This document shows, one piece after another, positions 46,028 through 56,682 of a DNA stretch of 64,000 nucleotides. This stretch comes from Megalonaias nervosa (lineage: Eukaryota; Mollusca; Bivalvia; Unionida; Unionidae): contig JAECUM010006660.1 of NCBI GenBank assembly GCA_016617855.1, positions 24,768 through 88,767 of the forward strand, read 5' to 3'. The position numbers and the translations under genes were made by a program. Each line of letters begins with the position of its first letter. The first letter of the stretch is position 1. Below the pieces are notes generated by a model that had not been told where the DNA came from, searched no databases, and saw only the letters and a list, made by a program, of their open reading frames with translations.

Positions 46028-47327
46028 CTAATAGTCTAGAATGACGTCTCTCAAACTGTTGATTTCTAGAGTGTTGTCGAATTCGGCATACAAGATGACG
46101 TTCACCGTCTCGGTTAGACCTTCTGCAAACTAAAGTTTCACACGCAGTTGACCGGATTTTAAAGTGTGGAAATGTCCCTCGTCACTGCCTTGGTCTGGAG
46201 TGAAATCAAAAGCTCACAAAGCGTAGACTCCTGCATAATCGTCGTACGAAATGTCGTGACTGGTGTTGGTCCCTAACTGTCCCGTGGATTCGTACAGGGA
46301 CAAGAACGATCTCAAGTAATTTTTCTCAGTAAACTTAGGTTCGAAGGGTTTTGTACACAAGGTTTAGCAATCGCGAATGACTTCGATCTTGGACACTCTG
46401 TAGTGCTTAACTGGAAAGGATGGTCAGGGACGGCTCCGTTGAGTGCTTCATACCAATGATTAAACGTATGGGTAACTGTCCTTGGAACAGATGATCTTCG
46501 ATCTTGAATCGAAGTCCAGCGGCAATGGTGAAGGTTTTCACTTCCACGCTTGGTATTGGATACTTGGCGGTCGTTCTGCTCAAAGTGTGACTGATGTCGT
46601 TTCCCACTTTAGGTATCACTTCCACGCGTCGCACGTAGAGCCTGGCTTCTTGGATGATGGTTTTGTAAGTGGAATTGGCATGAGCCATCAAATGGAAAAC
46701 GGTACTACTGCAATTCAGTTTCAGGCGGATATCCATTCCGTTCAGGAAATACTTTTCTTGCAACCACATGTCCAAATGGAAACGATTCATCAGTTCTAAA
46801 CTACGTACTTGCAGGATTTTCTTTCGACCGTCGTTAAAACCCACATTGTGAGGATCGTCAGCTGCTGTCACGGTTCTGTCGTTAAACTTGTCTTTGCCTG
46901 CTGTGTCATGTTTCCATACCACGCAAGCATCCAGATGAGTGTTCTTGGCCTCTTTTCCGTACGTCAAGAGATTTTCCAGGTACGCTTGGTAAGGGTAAGT
47001 ATCCGTGCTGTTTGTTATTCAAATACAAATCCACTTCGCTGAACAAGGAATACATGAAATTGTTCACCGCAGCTACTCTATCATCGGCTCTGGAGAGGTG
47101 TCGTCCGTTTTAATCATTTTCACTTTCAGGTACAGGTAACTGCTATTCAGATCGATGTAATCTTCGGGTTGTCCTTTGATTTCAAATTCGACAGGGGCTG
47201 AGGCCGTCAAGGAGGAGATGGGATGAAATTCTACCTATTGGGATTCTTGCATCGTCATCATAGTGGGTGGCATGGCAAACCGATCCAGTTCCGACTTGGA
47301 ACATTCGTAGGACTCTCTGTGCATCAT
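46028..47327 (-). pseudogene. MCP: Major capsid protein (double jelly-roll type), Polinton
   Basis: About 433 codons from ATG at 47,327 to TAG at 46,028. The middle (46,407-46,967) is open and shows LLTYGKEAKNTHL, LNGMDIRLKL, IPKVGNDISHTL and LPIRLIIGMKH. The C-terminal third reads YESTGQLG, DDYAGVY and ETVNVILYAEFDN, all typical of the Polinton capsid protein in my recollection. Visible breaks: a stop near codon 30, a frameshift pair near 47,060-46,975, and stops near 46,365 and 46,220. In relatives it forms hexon-like trimers of an icosahedral shell. This copy is inactive. Confidence 0.75.
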
Positions 47328-47360
47328 TGTTTGTCTGTGTTATTTAATAATCAAAAACGT

Positions 47361-47782
47361 CTAATTCTTGCACAATTCTCCTTTTCTTGGTCTTTTTAGC
47401 TCTGGGTGTGTGAACTCCTCTGGAGAGTGTCTTCGTCGTCTGTTTCTGCCTTCTCCTTGCTGTGGTGTCAGGAAAACAGGAATGCCTGACTGGGCAGCGT
47501 CCAGTGCATTCATAGGAGTTTCTCGTCGGCCCAAAATGTCTTTTCCAGTTGAATCAAGACATTTTTGTCTGCTCTCAAGAAGGCTTCTTTGCAGTTTTGT
47601 TTGTCGATGATGGCATTTTGGAGAAATTCTTTGCCTTGCGTCAACGCGGAATCTTTCAGGGCGTGCTATCCTCGTTTCACCATCGGTTTCAAAACGGGGG
47701 CCACCGAACGAAATGCTGATTTTAGCATCTCTCCTAAATCATATCCTCGTTGTCGTGCGAACCTTTGGTACACTGGATACAT
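47361..47782 (-). pseudogene. pVI-like small virion protein, Polinton
   Basis: Starts MYPVYQRFARQRGYDLG at 47,782, four bases after the stop of the minor capsid gene. It continues with an amphipathic stretch (EMLKSAFRSVAPVLKPMV) and ends, after a stop near 47,665 and a frameshift near 47,520, in a very basic tail. Size, place and the G..LG..LK..FR...P.LK pattern match the small basic gene next to the penton-like gene in other Polintons. In adenoviruses the analogous protein helps membrane penetration; that role here is inference. Confidence 0.5.
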
Positions 47783-47785
47783 GAC

Positions 47786-48678
47786 TTAACAGTCGTTAGA
47801 GAATCGGTTTCGAAAATGAAGTTTCACCGAGACTTTCCCTTTGGAGAATGGAATATTTTGTCCCAGATCTCCTTTTATAGCACTGTTGACACTGTCGAAA
47901 TACGACTTATTGAATGGCAGATGGTGAGGATGTACTAATTCGCGGTGAACCTGATAGATGTTTCCACTTTCCTCGTCAATGATCGTGGCAGAATCCGCTT
48001 TGAAAGGAATGACTCGCAGTAATGACTCCCACCACGTTGTACTCCACCACATCAGAGTACACAAACATGAATTTTAATCTTTGGTTAAGTTCTACAGGGG
48101 AACGAAAAAAAATCGCAAAATTCAAGTTGGTGGTGACGGTTGGCATGTTGTTACCCTTGATAATCTTGAGGTCTCCACCCATAATGTCAAACAATTCTGG
48201 ACAAAAAGTAATGGCCAACGTTTTTGCGTCCAAAAATTTCATCATCAGGCTACTTTATGGTATTCGATGGTGACACTTCGTTTGGTTTTGTCTAAGGCTT
48301 TGCCAAACAACGAATTGAATTTGGAGGCAGTTGTGTCCAGCAGATGTTGACCGTTAAAATAAAAGCTTGCAGGAATTTTTAACATATAGATGTACCGTGG
48401 AGTGTCAGGGGACACTGGTCGTTTCATTGAGACATCGTTCTCATTCAAGTATTGTTGCACTTGGTCGTTCAGAACTTTGACATCAAAAGTGTTTTAAATT
48501 TCAGTGATGTTTTTGATTTGTGTAGGGTGAATCATTTCGACCAAAGCCAGTTCCCAATGGGCTTCGTAATCCAATTGGATAGCCTGAGGTAATTTGGCCG
48601 TGAAACAGCACAGAGTATTGTGGGAAACACATCCATGGAACTGTCACTGGGGAACGTTAAGTAAAATTGGTTATTCAT
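47786..48678 (-). pseudogene. Penton-like minor capsid protein, Polinton
   Basis: About 297 codons. It starts NNQFYLTFPSDSSMD, the signature start of this family, followed by HWELALVEMIHP in a shifted frame. Later pieces are IPASFYFNG (48,245-48,460), FMFVYSDVVEYNVVG and VPF-like IPFSKGKVSVKLHFR at the C-terminus. The family is the single jelly-roll penton-base analogue of Polintons. Frameshifts lie near 48,600, 48,485, 48,250 and 48,060, so the gene is dead. The next gene begins four bases after its stop. Confidence 0.7.
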
Positions 48679-48782
48679 AATTCCAGAGTTCTACTTTCCG
48701 AGGGGTCACTGGAAATCAGGGGAGTGTCTAAAATAGAATTGCTGTTGTATTGGGGGTGACTGTTGGAAGGGGGACTGATGTT

Positions 48783-48960
48783 TCACGCAAGGCTCCCGTT
48801 GTTACCGTTAGAGTATTTCAGGGAAGGACTGGGGAGAAGGTAACCGATGTAACTGCCGCCTAAAATGATCCACAATTGTTTGTCTCCTTGTTGCAAACTC
48901 AAATTGGCAGTGGCAGCACCGATGACACAATACACCACAAAGATTTGGCAGAAAAAGACG
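48783..48960 (-). CDS. Small hydrophobic ORF between integrase remnant and penton gene
   Basis: One minus frame reads IFVVYCVIGAATANLSL, then QLWIILGGSYIGYLLPSP before TGA at 48,783. It has two hydrophobic segments consistent with one or two membrane passes. The start is unclear because it overlaps the end of the integrase frame. It may be a small membrane or virion protein of the element; I cannot name it. Confidence 0.3.
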
Positions 48961-49288
48961 ATTTACGTTTAGGCACACGATCTGTACACCACACCCACAG
49001 GGGTCGCTTTTGTAGATCTTGAGGAGTGGTCACTGTGGTGGTTGAAGCTGTTTTGAACGCATTGATGGTCACTTCTTGTTTACAGTCGATGACTAGCGAA
49101 GCGTTGATCCAAGAGTCAAAACTCGGCGGATATCCTTTCCAACGTACTTTGACTTCTTTGACACGTTTTCCCACTTTTCGGGTTCTTCGATCGAGAATGC
49201 TTTCGATGTCGTTCACTTCGTCTCCTTTTTTGGGCACGCGTTTCAATTCGGGCAAGTTAAAAGTTCCTTTTAAAACTTCCTCGTACAT
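48899..49288 (-). pseudogene. INT: Integrase C-terminal chromodomain remnant
   Basis: Reads YEEVLKGTFNLPELKRVP, then YDIESIL-like DIESILDRRTRK and KVRWKGYPPSFDSWI, the chromodomain of Polinton retroviral-type integrases (R-W-K-G-Y...SWI). The part before it, GTF..PELK, is the usual linker. The zinc-binding and DDE catalytic domains are absent: only about 40 bp separate this piece from the stop of the upstream gene at 49,332. The domain normally targets chromatin. This element could not integrate on its own. Confidence 0.75.
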
Positions 49289-49331
49289 GTCTTACAATGC
49301 TGGATAACACATTCTGCATCAGGACTTTTTT

Positions 49332-49887
49332 TTAATAAGTCAACCAATCTTCACTGATGCTACTTTGGATGGGGTGAGGTGGTGGTTTGGAAATGACTTT
49401 ACGTGTCCGACGTGACACGGGAGTAGAAGTCGAGGGGGGTAGTGGTGGTGGTGGTAATGGGATGGCTTTGGTCTTGCTTTCTTTTTTCACTTCTGGTTTC
49501 CCATTTTTCATTTTGATTTCTGTCGAAGGAGGAGTGGACATCTTCGTTTTAACCCAAGCTCTGAGTTCTTCCCGTTGGGGTGAGGGGGACGGGGTCAACA
49601 AGGATGCTGGTAGTTTCTTTTGGACCATTTGGCGAAGAACGTGTCGATGCTTGCTTAAGCATTCTTTCTGATGTTGAGACAAAGGCATCGTGCCTTTCAA
49701 GACATTCAGGCAACATTCGCACACGGTATCGACGACGTCTTTGGAGGATGAATGAGTTGTTTTCGCATGGGTGGAGGGGCTCTGGACAAGACGGACAACA
49801 TGTCCCAATGTTTGCTAAACGAGGCGACAGTTCTTTCTTTTTCTTTCCTTTGGAGTTAGAAGGTGGATGAATTCTGGGGGTTGACAT
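49332..49887 (-). pseudogene. Conserved Polinton small protein (CECCLNVLKG family), member 1
   Basis: ATG at 49,887 (MSTPRIHPP), placed about 60 nt after a TATAAAAAA. The N-terminus is basic, followed by CCPSCPEPLHPCENN; a frameshift near 49,745 leads into VCECCLNVLKGTMPLSQHQK and a proline/lysine-rich tail ending DWLTY. The block C.CCLNVLKG..PL...QK..LSKH is, as I recall, a widespread Polinton protein of unknown function. It has several Cys/His that could bind zinc. Confidence 0.5.
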
Positions 49888-49946
49888 CTTTGTTGTGTTC
49901 CAGAGCACAGAAAACACTGATAACCACCGTTTGCCCCAGATCTTTT

Positions 49947-50866
49947 TTATAGTGGAACGCGTCGCCACTGATTGTCTTTACGTCGTATCAACTTCATGAC
50001 AGGCATTGCACGACGTGGAGGGGTTTGCAACGGACTAAACTTGGACAGTTCTTGCTCGGATAAATCCAGTAAACTCTGTAACATACCCGATCTCTCTTGG
50101 ACTTAGATTTTGGGGGCAGGTACTGTATGAGCAGCTGTCACGGAAGCTAAAGAGGTTGAGGGTGTCACCGGTGGAGGAGAAATTCCTAGAGACAGGGGTT
50201 TCTATTTTTTCATCAAATTAGGAAAGGCGTGTGTCAAATTGGGTTTGGATGGCATCACCAGGAACGGAGAAGTGGAAGAACCTGAGGCTACTGGAGTCGC
50301 TGTCATCGTCGCTGCAGGTCGTGGCTTGGGGTTGTAAGGTTGCGTCCTGACCGAAGTGCCTCTTTTGCGGGTAGAATCTGTTTTCTGGGTACTCTTCTGG
50401 GGGCTTTTCTTTTTCTAGGGAATTTTCTTTTTGTGGAGCTGTGATCTGATCTTGACATAACTGCTCTTTTTATTCTGGGTCCGTTGGGGTCGGGGAGTGA
50501 CTTTTTTCTTGGTGATGGCTTTGAGGGGACTGGGATCCCATTTTAAGAGGGAGTGAATGATGACACCTCCTAAAGAACCGCTACCTCCAGGTTTCAAAAT
50601 GATTTGCTTTTTGCTTTTGAGTGTCGATGCGAGGATCTGCCAGTTGCATCAAGGCTACTTTGTTTCTGTCAAATAAAGCGATTGGTTTGATGTGGAATGT
50701 GAATAATACCTTGTAGTAATTGACGTGCTGTCAGCGGAAACCAATGTAAGACTTCTCTTAGACTGGCTTGTAAGACACGAGCACGTATTTGTGGATTTGT
50801 TTCGCGACTGATGCCATACAAGGCACGAATCAATTTGACGGGAAGATGAGACTGAAGAGACGTCAT
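49947..50866 (-). pseudogene. Conserved Polinton basic protein, probable member 2
   Basis: ATG at 50,866 (MTSLQSHLPVKLIRAL), about 45 nt after TATAAAAA (50,905). The pattern VLQASLREVLHWFPLTARQL...LFDRNKVALM resembles member 1 and related Polinton proteins. A frameshift near 50,600 leads to GGSGSLGGVIIHSLL, then a long Lys/Pro/Thr-rich tail with several stops, ending VPL-stop at 49,947. The basic tail suggests a core or DNA-binding role, which is inference. Its stop codon overlaps the TATA box of the next gene. Confidence 0.45.
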
Positions 50867-50919
50867 GTTGACGATGTGTGAGACAGACCAAAAGTGTCCG
50901 AAGTTTTTATAGATTTTTT

Positions 50920-51560
50920 TTAAGTCAACGGAGACGTGTACACGACAGGCCCTCCGTCTTGGCACCAGTGGTGAAGCAAATGGGTACGATATCGCAAATA
51001 ATCGGGGGTAGTGGATTTTAAATCCTCGAGTAAATAGGCGAGGGGATTGAGAATCATCGTCGTACGCATGAGTCAGCTAAGGTGTTCCTAACTGTTTGGC
51101 TAACACTTGCACTTGCGATTTATCTCCAGGGCTTTTCAACAAGACCACGGAATGAGCCTTTTGCGCGTAAACCACAGTTTAATTTCTTCTTCGTCTTCTC
51201 CTAACATGTCGTCGAAGAAGACCGGATGAGTTTCACTGAGGCAGACACGATTCCGTCGTCTTCGTCATGAACGCCTTCCACAAACACGATGAAATCGCCT
51301 TGACTTTCTCGCAGGAGACTGTACGCCGATTGCCACTCTTTGTAAAACCACACGATACGTTGAGAAGGACGATCGATCAAATGATTTTTATCTTCGATCA
51401 AACGTTCGACATATTCGATTTTACCTGAACCGCTCGGTCCAGCAAGTAACATGTTAAAGGGATGTCGATGATACAAGGCCTCCCAACTAGCACGATCTAT
51501 GTTTTCGTCGATGACTTTGACAGTGGAGGTAGAGGGAGCAGAGACAACAGAGGCAGCCAT
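50920..51560 (-). pseudogene. ATP: FtsK/HerA (A32-like) packaging ATPase, Polinton
   Basis: ATG at 51,560. Walker A is GPSGSGKIE (residues about 42-50), where Thr/Ser after Lys is Ile, an inactivating-looking change. After a frameshift, Walker B VFFDDML lies near 51,205. Later pieces (SVVLLKSPGDKSQV and LKSTTPDYLRYRT) match the C-terminal part of the family, ending at TAA 50,920. At least three breaks are present. In relatives it drives DNA into the capsid. It lies between polB and the small basic genes, all on the minus strand. Confidence 0.75.
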
Positions 51561-51893
51561 AGTGCAGGGAATGTCAGATAAGACAATACTTTTTTCAGGA
51601 CACGTTTATTGCAAGTTAAAATGGAACACGAAAGACAAAAATGCATAAAAGCCAAAGGGTTAAGTAAAATGATAAACTACACATCAAAACGATCAAAGTG
51701 GAATATACACAAGTCACAATACAACATTTTTGGTGACGAAGGTAAAGTATCGTAGGAACAGTTTGTAATGTTCTTAGAGTCTCTACACTTGGCAGTCACA
51801 CAGGGGGTCTAACGGTTTCAGCAAGACCGAATTTGAATGATGTCTGTTTGAAAGGATTCATCTTTCTGGTTTGGCAATGGTAGTCACAATGAA
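51561..51893 (-). terminator. polB 3' region with poly-A signal
   Basis: No ORF. AATAAA on the minus strand at 51,605-51,610 lies 284 nt after the polB stop and just before the ATPase start, fitting a polB transcript end. Confidence 0.5.
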
Positions 51894-54800
51894 CTATCGG
51901 TCTTGGACGTTTTCCTTTTTTATATGCTGACCAATATCGGCATGTTCGTAGGATAAAGTGAAGTGATTGGGAATCCGCACTCGCTTTTGGTACACGACTT
52001 GATACATTTTTTCCAAAGGTCGACTGACGATTTGGTGTGTGGCTAAACGAACAATCTTGTGAGGTTGGTAGGTGGTCACTTTAAACTTTTGATCCTCTCC
52101 AGACTGCAAGGCTTCTTTCAATACCCCAAAGTTCACCACTTGACTGGTGCGATAATTGAGAGTCAATCCTTTCACATTACACCCGGTGTGCACTTCTCCT
52201 TGTGGGTTAAGGTATTCATAGCCGTAATATTTGGGAGCGCCACTAGCAAAACTTAGAACCTTGTCGTCGGGGTGCTCGTCTGTCCAGGCTCTTAAATGGT
52301 CTTCTTCGATGTCAGGATGACGATGACCCACGTTCCTGTCAAGGTGCGTTCTTCCTGGGTGTCCTGACAAGGTTGGTCTTGGTTGCACGTTTCGGCAGAA
52401 GTACGGCACAAAGGAAACATCAATTTCCTTGGCAATGGTGAGGTAAAACGGGATGGTACAAATCCGTCGGTGGCAAGATTTTGCATTTAACCAATCCTTC
52501 GTATTGTCGAATGTTGCCTACGTCGATGTGTTCCGTGAGCAATTGTCGGTGCCCTGCGGGAAAGTGACGACATTTGCACACGTAAGGATACAGCAAACAC
52601 ACGTCCAAGTATCTGATTTCTTCTCCTTTCTCCTCGTCGGCTTCGTACAGCAAACAGGTGGCATTCGTCCGTCCTCCATACAAGTGTCCCGTGGGTTCAG
52701 TGGGTCCACCAGCTTGTAACTTTCCACGAAGCGCTTAAACTCGGGATCGGTTTTCAAACGGTGATCGTACTCGTGTTCCCACATTTCCACCACTTGGTAT
52801 CCTTGCTGTTGTAACTTCAAGCGGCGCTGACAAGTGGTCTGATACAAGTCTTCCATCCGTGAAATAAGCAGCCGTTAAACTCGTACACGATCTGGGGGTT
52901 TTCTAAGTCCCTGCCATCCACCGAATACGTTCCGATGATCTTTTCGCCTCCTCCGTTTCGGGCATATTGGATCCATTTCTCTCCCAAATAATGTAACCAG
53001 CGTAGGGCTTTGATTGAGTATTGACGTTTAACAAATTTGGTTGTTTCAGGGCTTATGACAGCCAGGGTGTTTTCAGGCATGAATCGTTGGCGATACACTA
53101 AGGAACAAGCTTTGGCAATGATGCAGGCTTCTTTCAAAGGATCGATCCCTCCGTGCTCCATTAACAATTCTCCAAATTTTCCACAGCAACACCGTAAACT
53201 GTCCACGTCTGATCGACAATACTTTAACATTTCTTACTGATAGTCGAAGGGGTCCGAGGCGTGAGAGTGGTACCAAGAGTAGAAAGCTTCTCGTTGTTCG
53301 GTGCGCACGTTGTCGAGGTCAAAGTAGTGAGCATCAGGCATATGGAGCAGAGCGTCATGTCGATTGTCTTCGGTATTGAAAAAGTGCGGAAAATAGCCTT
53401 TGGCTATTTCTGTCATTCCAAACTTTTGAGGCATTCGACTCAATGGCATGTCCAAGTAACACATTGAATCTTTAAACTGCACTTGTCCCACTTGCATGGA
53501 AATGATTTTGGCTGTGTTCAAAATGATTTTAGGACGTTCGATGCTTTGTTCCGTATAGTATCTCAGAAGAAATTGCCCATCGCATCCGAGAAATTGTGAG
53601 CCATCACCGTGGCATAGCGATGACAATCTCTATAACATTCGACGTCCTCTTGACTCCACGTCTCGTCGATTGGGTCTAAGATCCATTGGGCGAAATCGGC
53701 CAGCACGTTAGGTCCCCGAAAGATTTTTTCACGTCCTCCAGGAATCTTGCTACAGTGAGGACAATGAGTAATGATAGGTTCTTGGATGCACTTCTCGCAC
53801 GCTCGGTGAGCCACACAGAAATTAGGAATGTGAATGCCAGTCTCTTGCATGCATTCGAAATCGAAAAAGATGAAATTCCCTTTCTTCTTGTGGTCATCTT
53901 CTTCCTGTATGGAATGGTATTTTTGAATGTAGCATTGGTGTTCCAAGTCCACGATTTGGCGACAAATGTGACATCGTTTCTTTCCTGAACAGACGTGAGC
54001 CTTGGCATTATTGGTACGTATGCCTTGTCCACAAGTAGGGCACAATCTAAGGAGTTGGCAAGCACTTTTCTGCTGTGAACCTTGCGTCTTTAGATGTTGT
54101 TGGTAACAGGTCCCCGAAAGATTTTTCACGTCCTCCAGGAATCTTGCCACAGTGAGGACAATGGCTAAAGATAGGCTCTTGGATGCACTTCTCGCGCGCT
54201 CGATAAGCCATGCAGAAATTAGGAATGTGAACACCGGTCTCTTGCATGCATTCGAAATCTAAAAAGATGCATTTGCCTTTCGTTTGGTTATCTTCATCTT
54301 TCTCTTGTTTGGAATGGTATTTTTGAATGTAGCATTCGTGTTTCAAGTCCACGATTTGGTGATAAATGTGACATCTTTTTTATCTTGAAGATACGTGCGC
54401 CTTGGCATTATTGGTACGTATGCCCTGTTCTCAAGTAGGGCACAATCACAGGAGTTAACAAGCATTTTTCTGCTCTGAACCTTGTGTCTTCAAATGTTCT
54501 TTGTAACAGGTAGAGCTGACAAAAGTGCGCTGACAAGCTGAGCAATTCACCCATTCTTGTCCTTCGTCACGACAGGGCTTAGAGGCCAAACATCCTGAGC
54601 ATTTCTATCCACAATGCTTGTGTAGCTCTCGATTGTTATAGCCATAGTCACATTTCTCACAGTAATAACTGTATCCCAAGAATCCGGCGATACTGGTGAT
54701 GGCATCGAGATTTTCATCGTGATGATAGACGTGAATGTATTTTCCCTCTTTGAAATGTTTGCCTCGAAACAACAGAGATCCACGCACTTCTTGAGGATAT

Positions 54801-55683
54801 ATGTTCAAGGTGTAGCGTGGTGCTAAGACGCCTTGTCTTTTTTGCATTTCATGAATGCCACAGGGTGTGTCTTTGGATATCAACGCTTGCTGTAACAGCA
54901 ATTCCGCTTCTCTTTGTTGTTTGGCTTGGTTCGATTTGTGAATAGTTTTCAGGCTCTTTTCCATTTTCCCCTGTCGTTCTTGTCGGCATACTTTCGTCCG
55001 ACGACGATGGCACGGGCTAAACATATCTTGTCTTGAGGATTGTTAATTCGGACGAGGTTCTTTTTGGTGCTGCGAACGTCGTCTACCAGTAACACCTTTT
55101 TGCGTCAGGTCCCTTTGGGAAGCGAAAGGTGGGTCATGAACAGTGTCGGTTTTCCGTCGGTGATGTGAAACTTGTTTTTGGATTGCTGTTCGTATTGAAT
55201 CTTGTCGATGACTTTGGAAGGTGTCAGTTCTGATGGCTTGCTAAACTCGATCCCTACGGGTGACTTCAGACTGTCGTGATAAATGGAAAGTCTCAAGCGA
55301 TCGTCTTCTTTGGTTTGACATTGCCGTTTCAGGGTGGTTAACAAAGAATCCCACACATCAGTGATGAACTCTTCTGCATTCTCCAACGGCACGTCGGACT
55401 TGAAATCTTTAAACTTCGACGTGTACGTGTAGGTTGTGGTTCTAAGGTTTCTAGAGGAGCGTTTGTCTGTCTCTCGAATGTGGTAGTAATTTTCAGGGTT
55501 TAGTGGTGGTTGACTTTGGTTTGGTGGAGACTCTCTGGGTCTGGATTCTGGCTCACTGATGTCATCTTCAAAATCGCTGGTATGGATCTGAGCCAAGACT
55601 TCAGCTACTGTTCCAGGTGTTAAGTCACGTTTCTGTCTCTTACTTTTCTCTCCTTTGTCCACGAAATGATGCGATCGTTTCAT
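51894..55683 (-). pseudogene. polB: Protein-primed DNA polymerase B, copy 2 (Polinton), palm deleted
   Basis: ATG at 55,683 (MKRSHHFVDK). The N-terminal region is open to 55,105. The exonuclease region has FFDFECMQETG (Exo I) twice, because 53,711-54,108 is tandemly duplicated. Pre-palm pieces follow (NGCLFHGW, PTDLYHPVLPHH). Near 52,330 the frame jumps directly to the C-terminal part (FASGAPKYYGYEY, CNVKGLTLNY), so the palm with its catalytic DTDS motif is deleted. The end NVQDR at 51,894 looks natural. Many frameshifts occur. It is inverted relative to copy 1 at 38,658, to which it is highly similar. Confidence 0.8.
53711..54508. repeat. 398-bp tandem duplication within polB copy 2
   Basis: Units at 53,711-54,108 and 54,109-54,508 begin GGTCCCCGAAAGATTTTT and end GTAACAGG. 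They differ at roughly one base in eight. Copy 1 has a single unit. Confidence 0.85.
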
Positions 55684-55822
55684 CTTAAGTGCAAAATGTA
55701 AAATGACTACATTTTAAACGCCATGACCCTCTTTATATCCATGTAAGGCCAGTGTCTTTCCTATATAAAGGGTCAGTGTCTTCCCTCCAAGTATTCATTT
55801 CACCCTCAATTCAACCGGAAAG
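55684..55822. promoter_or_regulatory. Divergent promoter between polB and zinc-knuckle, copy 2
   Basis: 139 bp. TATAAAG for polB on the minus strand (plus 55,732-55,737) and TATATAAA for the zinc-knuckle gene on plus (55,762-55,769), each followed by GGGTCA. The accessory box TTCACGTCCGTGCTTGA is absent. Confidence 0.6.
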
Positions 55823-56260
55823 ATGGAAGAGCCAACACAGATCGAAATTCTGATCAGAGCTTTGCGACGTATCATACGAAGATTTTCTTCAGATACGCCG
55901 ACGGACTTCTCCCCCTCCTTTCAAGATAAAAGTGAAGATACTTGCTATATCTGTCAGACGAAAGGGCATTCGTCTTCTGAATGTCCACAAAGTCAAAGCA
56001 AGACAGGTGGCAAAAGAGACAAAAGTCAAGATACCTGTAATCATTGTCAAGAGAAAGGACATTGGTCTTCAGACTGCCATCAGAAACAACAAGAGCAGGA
56101 GGCAGAGAGGGGTTCTGAACAGGAAGAAGAAGAGGTACCCTCCGCAAGGGAACAACCCAGACACTTTAAGAAAGGGAAGAAAAGAAGACGAGAAGAAAGT
56201 GAGGAAGAAGAGGAGGAAAAACCTGTGACAGTGAAGAAATTCAAGAAAAGGAGAGGGTGA
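55823..56260 (+). CDS. CCHC zinc-knuckle protein, copy 2 (intact)
   Basis: 145 codons without a break. After MEEPTQIEILIRALRR come knuckles CYICQTKGHSSSEC and CNHCQEKGHWSSDC at about residues 40-80. Then follow an acidic segment (QEEEEVPS) and a basic, nuclear-localisation-like tail (KKGKKRRREE, KKFKKRRG). It has a TATA box about 54 nt upstream and is divergent from polB. The knuckles resemble retroviral nucleocapsid and cellular CNBP-type proteins and probably bind single-stranded nucleic acid. I do not recall this as a standard Polinton core gene. The intact frame and its conservation in copy 1 argue that it is real. Confidence 0.7.
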   Translation: MEEPTQIEILIRALRRIIRRFSSDTPTDFSPSFQDKSEDTCYICQTKGHSSSECPQSQSKTGGKRDKSQDTCNHCQEKGHWSSDCHQKQQEQEAERGSEQEEEEVPSAREQPRHFKKGKKRRREESEEEEEEKPVTVKKFKKRRG

Positions 56261-56439
56261 ACACAAATAAAATAGAAGAAAAATGAACTTTTTAAAGTGT
56301 TGTGCTGTGAATTGGATTGTACATTTGTACCAGAATATACTAGAAAGAAAGACGTAAGTGTCTCTGAGTTTTTATTTTTCGTGTAAGGACCTACACTCAT
56401 GCACTCATACACGTCCATCATGGGGCAGAAAAGGGAGGT

Positions 56440-56538
56440 AAAGGAGGAAGAATTGGAGAAGAAAGGTGAGAGGAAAAGAAGAATGTAGTGAGGAAAATAA
56501 GAGGCTGGTGAAGGAGAAGACGGGAAGACAGAAATTAG
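56440..56538 (+). pseudogene. Accessory gene A tail remnant
   Basis: One frame reads KKNVVRKIRGW, then TGA where A' has the second Trp, then RRRREDRN before TAG (56,536-56,538). It aligns with the A' tail (NVVEKIRCWW) and the 59.2-kb tail. The rest of the gene is missing. Confidence 0.55.
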
Positions 56539-56559
56539 AATACAAAGAAGAAACTCAAA

Positions 56560-56575
56560 GGCCCTTTTCAGGGCC
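56560..56575 (+). terminator. Perfect histone-type stem-loop after A tail
   Basis: CTCAAAGGCCCTTTTCAGGG followed by CCACTCC: a 6-bp GC-rich stem, UUUC loop, CAAA lead and ACYCC trailer, which is the metazoan histone consensus. It starts 21 nt after the stop. Confidence 0.7.
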
Positions 56576-56682
56576 ACTCCATTGCCTCTAAAATATTTAC
56601 TCTCTCGCCTAATCGATGTTTTGGTGTGATAGATTCATGTTCATCAATATATGTGTATTTGTTTATTTGTCTATGTCTATCA

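Noticed and set aside
49387..49671. Plus-strand Gly/Val-rich ORF
   Set aside because: Antisense of the proline-rich tail of the minus-strand Polinton gene.
56080..56577. Minus-strand Ser/Phe-rich ORF opposite the zinc-knuckle gene
   Set aside because: Shadow of the Glu/Lys-rich plus frames.
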